From Nostoc sp. 106C (GTDB lineage: Bacteria > Cyanobacteriota > Cyanobacteriia > Cyanobacteriales > Nostocaceae), in NCBI RefSeq assembly GCF_002154725.1, contig NZ_MTAW01000127.1, positions 102,488 to 166,487 of the forward strand: a stretch of DNA of 64,000 bases. The letters are read 5' to 3'. The first letter of the stretch is position 1. Each line of letters starts with the position of its first letter. Positions 59,075 through 64,000 of the stretch are shown piece by piece. The notes under the pieces were generated by a model that was given only the letters and a program-made list of their open reading frames with translations, had not been told where the DNA came from and searched no databases. The position numbers were made by a program, and so were the translations under genes.

Positions 59075-60763
59075 TTAATTAAACAAATCTAAATCAGTTA
59101 CCGCACCGAGACTACTAGAAGCTACCAATTTGGCATATTTAGCTAGTACACCTTTGGTATAACGAGGTGCAGGCGGTTGCCAATTGACACGACGACGAGT
59201 TAATTCTTCATCGGATATGTTCAACTGTAATAGACGAGCATGAGCATCGATTGTGATGCTATCACCTTCTTCAACGAGAGCGATCGCACCCCCAACAGCA
59301 GCCTCCGGTGCAACGTGACCAACTACCATACCGTAAGTACCACCGGAGAAACGTCCATCGGTAATCAATCCCACAGAATCACCTAATCCAGCACCGATAA
59401 GTGCTGAGGTGGGAGCCAGCATTTCCCGCATACCAGGACCACCTTTTGGCCCTTCATAGCGGATGACAAGCACATCACCAGCTTGAATCTTACCTGCAAG
59501 AATTGCATCTAAACAGGATTCTTCAGATTCAAAGACTCTTGCAGGGCCAGTAATTGTGGGCTTTTTCACACCAGTAATTTTGGCTACAGCCCCTTCCGTT
59601 GCTAGATTGCCTTTAAGAATCGCTAAGTGTCCTTGAGCATACATTGGATTATTCCAAGGACGAATCACATCTTGGTTAGCAGGTGGTTCTTCTGGTACAT
59701 CTGCTAATATCTCTGCAATTGTTTGACCGCTTATTGTCACGCAATCTGGGTGTAACAAACCATGCACAAGTAGCATTTTCATCACTTGGGGAATGCCACC
59801 AGCTTTATGCAAGTCTGTAGCCACATACCTACCACTTGGTTTTAAATCACACAAAACTGGAACTCTGCCACGAATAACTTCAAAGTCATCTAATGTTAGT
59901 TCTACATCGGCAGCACGAGCGATCGCCAGAAAATGCAACACTGCATTTGTTGAACCACCCACTGCCATAATTACAGAAATGGCATTTTCGATAGATTGGC
60001 GGGTGATAATCTGGCGGGGCAAAAGTTGTTTACGAATCGCCTCTACTAAAACGAATGCCGATTTTTCTGTACTGTCAGCTTTTTCTGCATCTTCAGCTGC
60101 CATTGTGGAAGAATAAGGTAAACTCATCCCCATTGCTTCAAAAGCAGAAGACATGGTGTTAGCTGTGTACATGCCACCGCAAGAACCAGCACCAGGACAA
60201 GCATGGCGTTCGACTTCTATTAGTTCATTCTCGTCAATTTTGCCAGCGCTGTATTGACCTACAGCTTCAAAAGAACTGACAACAGTTAGATCGCGACCGT
60301 TGTAGTGTCCGGGTTTAATTGTACCACCGTAAACAAAAATAGCTGGGATATTCATGCGTGCGATCGCCAACATAGCCCCTGGCATATTTTTATCACAACC
60401 GCCAATCGCCAGCACACCATCCATACTTTGCCCAGTACAGGCGGTTTCAATCGAATCTGCAATTACTTCTCGCGAAACCAGGGAATATTTCATCCCTTCA
60501 GTTCCCATCGAAATGCCATCACTAATAGTAATTGTGCCGAACAGTTGCGGCATTGCTCCAGCACTTTTAACAGCAACTTCTGCTCTTTGCGCGAGTTGGT
60601 TTATGCCCATATTACAGGGAGTGATTGTACTGTAACCATTGGCAATACCAACAATGGCTTTATTGAAATCCTCATCCTGAAACCCAACTGCTCGCAGCAT
60701 AGCGCGGTTAGGCGATCGCTGCACCCCTTGTGTGACAACTTTACTTCTAAGATTCTCTGACAT
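59075..60763 (-). CDS. ilvD: Dihydroxy-acid dehydratase
   Basis: This is a 562-residue enzyme from the ATG at 60763 ([23 protein letters not shown]); the frame is open 11 codons further. It dehydrates 2,3-dihydroxy acids to 2-keto acids in valine, isoleucine and pantothenate synthesis, using an Fe-S cluster. Cluster-ligand regions are GxPCNMGI ([10 protein letters not shown], about 45-54), the Cys in [10 protein letters not shown] (about 117-126) and [30 protein letters not shown] (about 183-212); the catalytic C-terminal strings [11 protein letters not shown] and GHVAPEA are present. Length is normal. It is divergent from a LysR regulator 122 bp away, which may control it. Confidence 0.96.
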   Translation of the reverse strand: MSENLRSKVVTQGVQRSPNRAMLRAVGFQDEDFNKAIVGIANGYSTITPCNMGINQLAQRAEVAVKSAGAMPQLFGTITISDGISMGTEGMKYSLVSREVIADSIETACTGQSMDGVLAIGGCDKNMPGAMLAIARMNIPAIFVYGGTIKPGHYNGRDLTVVSSFEAVGQYSAGKIDENELIEVERHACPGAGSCGGMYTANTMSSAFEAMGMSLPYSSTMAAEDAEKADSTEKSAFVLVEAIRKQLLPRQIITRQSIENAISVIMAVGGSTNAVLHFLAIARAADVELTLDDFEVIRGRVPVLCDLKPSGRYVATDLHKAGGIPQVMKMLLVHGLLHPDCVTISGQTIAEILADVPEEPPANQDVIRPWNNPMYAQGHLAILKGNLATEGAVAKITGVKKPTITGPARVFESEESCLDAILAGKIQAGDVLVIRYEGPKGGPGMREMLAPTSALIGAGLGDSVGLITDGRFSGGTYGMVVGHVAPEAAVGGAIALVEEGDSITIDAHARLLQLNISDEELTRRRVNWQPPAPRYTKGVLAKYAKLVASSSLGAVTDLDLFN

Positions 60764-60884
60764 TGTTTTTTCACCCATTGCTCTAGCATCGAGCAAATCT
60801 CTGTAGGAGTATCATAGGTATACTTTATTTGATATGTCCAATATATATTTATTTAAAATTGAGATTTATAAAGTATTAAAAATT

Positions 60885-61766
60885 ATGGAACTACGACATC
60901 TGCGCTACTTTATTGCTGTAGCTGAGGAACTACATTTCAGTAAAGCCGCAGAAAGACTGCATATAGCTCAACCGCCTCTTAGCCAACAAATTCAGCAACT
61001 AGAAGCAGAACTAGGAGTAGAGCTTTTTCATCGCAAAACTAAGCGACAAGTACAGCTAACAGAGGCTGGTAAAGTCTTTTTAAAAGAGGCTTATCAACTA
61101 CTGTTGCAACTAGAAACAGCAATAGCACTGACTCAAAGGACTGGAAGAGGTGAAACAGGTCAACTGAGAATAGGATTTACTAGTTTGGTAATTTACGACC
61201 TATTACCCTTGATTTTGCGACAATTTCGCGAGCAATTTCTAGAAGTAGAACTAGTCCTACTGGAGTTAACTACAAGTCAACAAGAGCAAGCACTGAGAGA
61301 TTCCCTAATTCATGTGGGTTTTGCTCATCCGCCCTTGGAAGATGACACAATATCTTACCAGTGTATTCACAGAGAAACCTTAGTTGTGGCTTTGTCTTCA
61401 ACTCATTCATTGGCTCAAAAAGAACACATCTGTGTGCGATCGCTCCTAAATGAACCTTTAATTATGTTTCCCCGCTATCTAGCACCAGGACTTTACGATC
61501 GCATTATGAGTCTTTTTCAGCAGGAAAATTTTAAACCTCACATTACTCAAGAAGCGATTCAAATGCAAACAATTATTGGACTAGTATCGGCTGGAATGGG
61601 TGTAGCGATAACACCATATTCTCTACAGAATCTTCAAAGGTCTGGTGTAGTTTATCGTCCTCTACTAACAGAAGTACCTGTAATAGAAACTGCTGTAATT
61701 TGGCAGCAAAGCAGTTTAACGCCTATTGTAGAGAATTTTTTACAATTAACTCGAAAGTTTATTTAA
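60885..61766 (+). CDS. LysR-family transcriptional regulator
   Basis: This is a 293-residue regulator from the ATG at 60885 (MELRHLRYFIAVAEELHFSKAAERL), the canonical LysR start; the frame runs 17 codons further upstream. The winged helix-turn-helix spans ~1-60 (AAERLHIAQPPLSQQIQQLEAELGVELFHR), and the effector-binding domain ~90-290 has GQLRIGFTS, LVVALSSTHSLA and GLVSAGMGVAITP. The sequence resembles the BenM/CatM/IlvY-like branch that starts MELRHLRYF. Its position divergent to ilvD suggests local control of branched-chain amino-acid synthesis by a pathway intermediate (inference). Confidence 0.9.
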   Translation: MELRHLRYFIAVAEELHFSKAAERLHIAQPPLSQQIQQLEAELGVELFHRKTKRQVQLTEAGKVFLKEAYQLLLQLETAIALTQRTGRGETGQLRIGFTSLVIYDLLPLILRQFREQFLEVELVLLELTTSQQEQALRDSLIHVGFAHPPLEDDTISYQCIHRETLVVALSSTHSLAQKEHICVRSLLNEPLIMFPRYLAPGLYDRIMSLFQQENFKPHITQEAIQMQTIIGLVSAGMGVAITPYSLQNLQRSGVVYRPLLTEVPVIETAVIWQQSSLTPIVENFLQLTRKFI

Positions 61767-61920
61767 TCCTTAATAAAATACTGATAATTGGCACAATTTA
61801 AATATCTAGATTATTTAGGGAATAAATAAATTGCCCTACAGTAACGTGAATACTATATTAATGATATAGGCAAAATTTTAGGAATTTTATCGAGTATTTT
61901 CACAGAAGAAGTATTGTAAT

Positions 61921-62553
61921 ATGCTTGTAAAGTCAACGCCTGCTGAACAAAGAACGGTGCTATATAACGTAAGTTGGGAAACTTTTGAAGCCTTATTGAG
62001 AGATACAGGTGAGGACAGAGGTTCTAGATTTGCTTATGACTGCGGCACTTTAGAAATTATGATCCCACTGTTTGAACATGAAAATCCCAAAATTCAATTT
62101 GACCACTTTATTTTAGTTATAGTAGAAGAATTAGGAATAGAAATTAAAAGTGCTGGTTCTACAACATTGAAAAGTCGATTAGCAAATCGAGGTATAGAAC
62201 CAGACAATTGCTACTATATACAAAATGAATCGAGAGTCAGGGGAAAGGAAACACTAAATTTAGAAACTGATCCACCACCTGACTTAGCAATTGAAATTGA
62301 TATTACCAGTAGTTCAGTCAACAAATTCAGGATTTATTCAGCACTGGGTATACCTGAACTCTGGAGATATGACGGGCAAGATTTAAAATTTTATCATTTG
62401 TTAGATGGACAATATATCGAGTGTGAATTTAGTATTGCTTTCCCCCTAGTATCTGTGAACGATATCAGCAGATTCATTCAGCAAAGCAAAACTATGGGCG
62501 AAATTGCTTTGTTAAAATCCTTTCGTGCCTGGGTGCGGAGTAAGATTAAATAG
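61921..62553 (+). CDS. Uma2-family (DUF820) restriction-endonuclease-fold protein
   Basis: This 210-residue Uma2/DUF820 protein belongs to a PD-(D/E)XK superfamily group that is hugely expanded in cyanobacteria. Visible core pieces are VLYNVSWETFEALL (about 14-27), RFAYDCGTLEIM (about 37-48), the catalytic-type EPDNCYYIQN (about 92-101) and PPDLAIEIDITSSSVNKFRIYSALGIPELWRYDG (about 118-151), with the Asp and ExD metal ligands. The usual ExK appears as EID, common in the family. Many copies lie alone, and their role (defence, transposition or repair) is unsettled. It is convergent with the ParB-domain gene. Confidence 0.88.
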   Translation: MLVKSTPAEQRTVLYNVSWETFEALLRDTGEDRGSRFAYDCGTLEIMIPLFEHENPKIQFDHFILVIVEELGIEIKSAGSTTLKSRLANRGIEPDNCYYIQNESRVRGKETLNLETDPPPDLAIEIDITSSSVNKFRIYSALGIPELWRYDGQDLKFYHLLDGQYIECEFSIAFPLVSVNDISRFIQQSKTMGEIALLKSFRAWVRSKIK

Positions 62554-62649
62554 ACTTAATATTTATAGCTTTTGTATTTACCATATTTATGAATTACTTT
62601 TACTTATAAAGCACAGGTAAATTTCCTTTCTAAAATACTTGTCAATAAT

Positions 62650-63822
62650 TTATGAGTCACTATCACAACTTTGAGATATTGATTTAAGCGCAGATGGCTC
62701 TGTAGCAAATTCCATGATAACATCCCATTTTTCGAGTAACTTCTCAAGTATTATATAGCGGCACTTTTGATCGAGCTTAAGATTTTTAAAAGTAGGTCTT
62801 GTTAGTTCTTTCTTGACTTTATTAATTCGTGATTCTGGAACAACTAAGTAAAGTGGAAAATTTAAGTTTGGACAAAGCGTGACTAAATCTGCCATTCTTA
62901 GCAAACCTGAGTAAATAGGTGTTGTAATTTCAATCTCGAAAGCCGCAGCTATTTGATTACCACTACTCAGCCAAACTACATCGATATACTCAACTGTTTG
63001 TCTTGCTTCATTACCCATTCCTAGTGACGGAAAGGAATCTATGCTCAAGCTTCCTAATTTTTCATTTTCCCAAATACGGGAGCGATCGTGAAAATCAATC
63101 CATACCGAACCACAAAGCTGCTTTCCTAACTTAGCTAATACCCACTGTGTTTGCGTATGTTGTGTTTCGGTAAAATTTCTAATATTGCTTTCAATATCGT
63201 TAATTATTTTGACATCAGCATTGATACTTTTTCTGTGCAATATTTTTTGGGTATTCCTAATCATTTTAACAGCAGCATTGACGCTTTTTTCATTCAAAAA
63301 TTTTCGTAATGTCTCTGCTTTGTCAATATTGCCAATTAGAAATGCTTCATCAATTGCTGAAATAACTTTACATGCGTGTTCATAATTTACTCCACTTCCC
63401 AAGCCAACTTTCTTCGCTATTACATCTCTAGTACTTCCTACACCTAATCCTTTTCTTCCTATACGTTTTCGTGATTTTGCTCGCTCAATAGCTTCCCACA
63501 TTAACCCTTCTCGGCATTTTTGCTCTATAGTCTTTTCTCGGCTAGCATTCTCTAATAGTAAAGCTTCTAATTCGGCAGTTTCATCAGTAAATTCTTTTTC
63601 TTCAACTAAAACTGTTTCCCATCCTAAAAATAAAATTGCTTTCCAACGCCTATGTCCACTAATTATCGTACCCTCTGGTGTAACAATCAGCGGTTTTCTT
63701 AACCCATATTTCTCAATGAGTTCAGCTAATTCTTTGATATCTTCATCACCATAAATACCCTCATTTTTTGGATGTGGATGAAGTTCAACAACTTTCCGTT
63801 TTTTAAGTATAATTTCTACCAT
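62650..63822 (-). CDS. ParB/Srx-domain protein with nuclease-like C-terminus
   Basis: This is a 390-residue protein. The N-terminal ~100 residues are a ParB/sulfiredoxin-like domain: VVELHPHPKNEGIYGDEDIKELAELIEKYG, then PLIVTPEGTIISGHRRWKAILFLGW with the GHRR motif (about 56-59). A helical middle follows, holding two similar repeats (FLNEKSVNAAVKMIRN and ILHRKSINADVKIIND). The C-terminal ~140 residues read YIDVVWL, then AAAFEIEITTPIYSGLLRMADLV (about 293-315), then LYLVVPESRINKVKKEL; the Asp...ExE arrangement resembles restriction-endonuclease-fold domains but no Lys follows. No parA is nearby, so chromosome partition is unlikely. A DNA-modifying or defence role is inferred. Confidence 0.65.
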   Translation of the reverse strand: MVEIILKKRKVVELHPHPKNEGIYGDEDIKELAELIEKYGLRKPLIVTPEGTIISGHRRWKAILFLGWETVLVEEKEFTDETAELEALLLENASREKTIEQKCREGLMWEAIERAKSRKRIGRKGLGVGSTRDVIAKKVGLGSGVNYEHACKVISAIDEAFLIGNIDKAETLRKFLNEKSVNAAVKMIRNTQKILHRKSINADVKIINDIESNIRNFTETQHTQTQWVLAKLGKQLCGSVWIDFHDRSRIWENEKLGSLSIDSFPSLGMGNEARQTVEYIDVVWLSSGNQIAAAFEIEITTPIYSGLLRMADLVTLCPNLNFPLYLVVPESRINKVKKELTRPTFKNLKLDQKCRYIILEKLLEKWDVIMEFATEPSALKSISQSCDSDS

Positions 63823-64000
63823 TTATTTTAAATATAATTTTATATATTAATATACATAATATGGTACGATAATCCATTTTGTCAGTAGTACTATAGCGTT
63901 TCCTGTTTACTGAAGTACAAGTTTATCTGTGTTCATTTGTAATTAACCTGAGTTCGGGTTAAAGTGTTTGAGATAAAAGCCACTCCATCTGAAGGCTTGG
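63823..64000. other. Right-edge upstream region with a truncated hairpin repeat
   Basis: A piece reading TTTATCTGTGTTCATTTGT (about 63922-63941) matches part of the ~130-bp repeats at 5854 and 6034. Next to it TTAACC and GGTTAA form a small inverted repeat (about 63943-63962). No gene begins before the window edge. Confidence 0.45.

Noticed and set aside
62650..63822. Chromosome or plasmid partition ParB
   Set aside because: No parA or parS-like repeats nearby, and the C-terminal half is unlike partition ParB.

Overview
The window comes from a cyanobacterium, most likely a filamentous heterocyst-forming one (Nostoc/Calothrix/Tolypothrix type). The evidence is the very frequent HIP1 octamer GCGATCGC, phylloquinone genes (menB, menD), plastid-shared families (Ycf49-like, DUF3593, Ycf66), paired PspA and Vipp1, a CcbP-type calcium-binding protein, and the short tandem and palindromic dispersed repeats typical of Nostocales. 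No rRNA, tRNA, complete insertion sequence, prophage or cas gene was seen.

Layout. 0-3 kb: two paralogous coiled-coil proteins, then two tiny opposite-strand genes that share a motif. 3-4.5 kb: a reverse operon of ycf49-like, DUF3593 and hisA. 4.8-12 kb: csaB, a pair of ~130-bp hairpin repeats, a His-rich G3E (CobW-type) metallochaperone, cysS, and tldD with tldE. 12.2-13.6 kb: a 20-repeat CRISPR array with a plausible leader on its left and no cas genes. 13.6-18.4 kb: a short Ycf66 protein, coaD overlapping a coiled-coil gene by 91 bp, lgt, cobM and a MIF-like tautomerase. 19-24.6 kb: an 1804-residue hybrid Ser/Thr-kinase/ATPase/GAF/histidine kinase followed by a decayed duplicate of its own 3' end. 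24.6-30.8 kb: rlmN, MITE-like repeats, a broken small gene, a zinc-ribbon protein, uvrC and a single-domain response regulator. 31-38.9 kb: an aminotransferase, thioredoxin, vipp1, pspA, a SPOR-like protein, a DciA-like DUF721 protein and a small Cys-motif protein. 39-44.7 kb: menB, an Rpn-family nuclease with two downstream copies of its C-terminal domain, an HNH-like protein, menD and folB. 45.7-50.8 kb: a REC-PAS-GGDEF regulator, a maltose acetyltransferase-like protein, a CcbP homologue, and a membrane protein next to a cytochrome P450. 50.8-58.4 kb: a 2506-residue RTX-tailed secreted protein that joins phytase-like, PhoX-like and nuclease domains. 59-64 kb: ilvD divergent from a LysR regulator, a Uma2-family nuclease and a ParB-domain protein with a nuclease-like C-terminus.

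How the parts work together. Most genes are housekeeping: translation (cysS, rlmN), CoA, folate, cobalamin, phylloquinone, histidine and branched-chain amino-acid synthesis, lipoprotein modification, DNA repair and membrane stress. The accessory content sits in four places: the coiled-coil/tiny-gene cluster, the CRISPR array, the Rpn/DUF4351/HNH block, and the Uma2/ParB block at the right edge. The best candidates for new biology are the secreted multi-enzyme phosphoesterase (a possible one-polypeptide phosphorus scavenger), the two tiny paralogous genes beside the coiled-coil pair, the stepwise duplication of DUF4351 tails, the ParB-nuclease-like fusion, and an orphan intrinsic terminator that suggests an unannotated small RNA.

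All family assignments come from reading motifs by eye; no database search was run.
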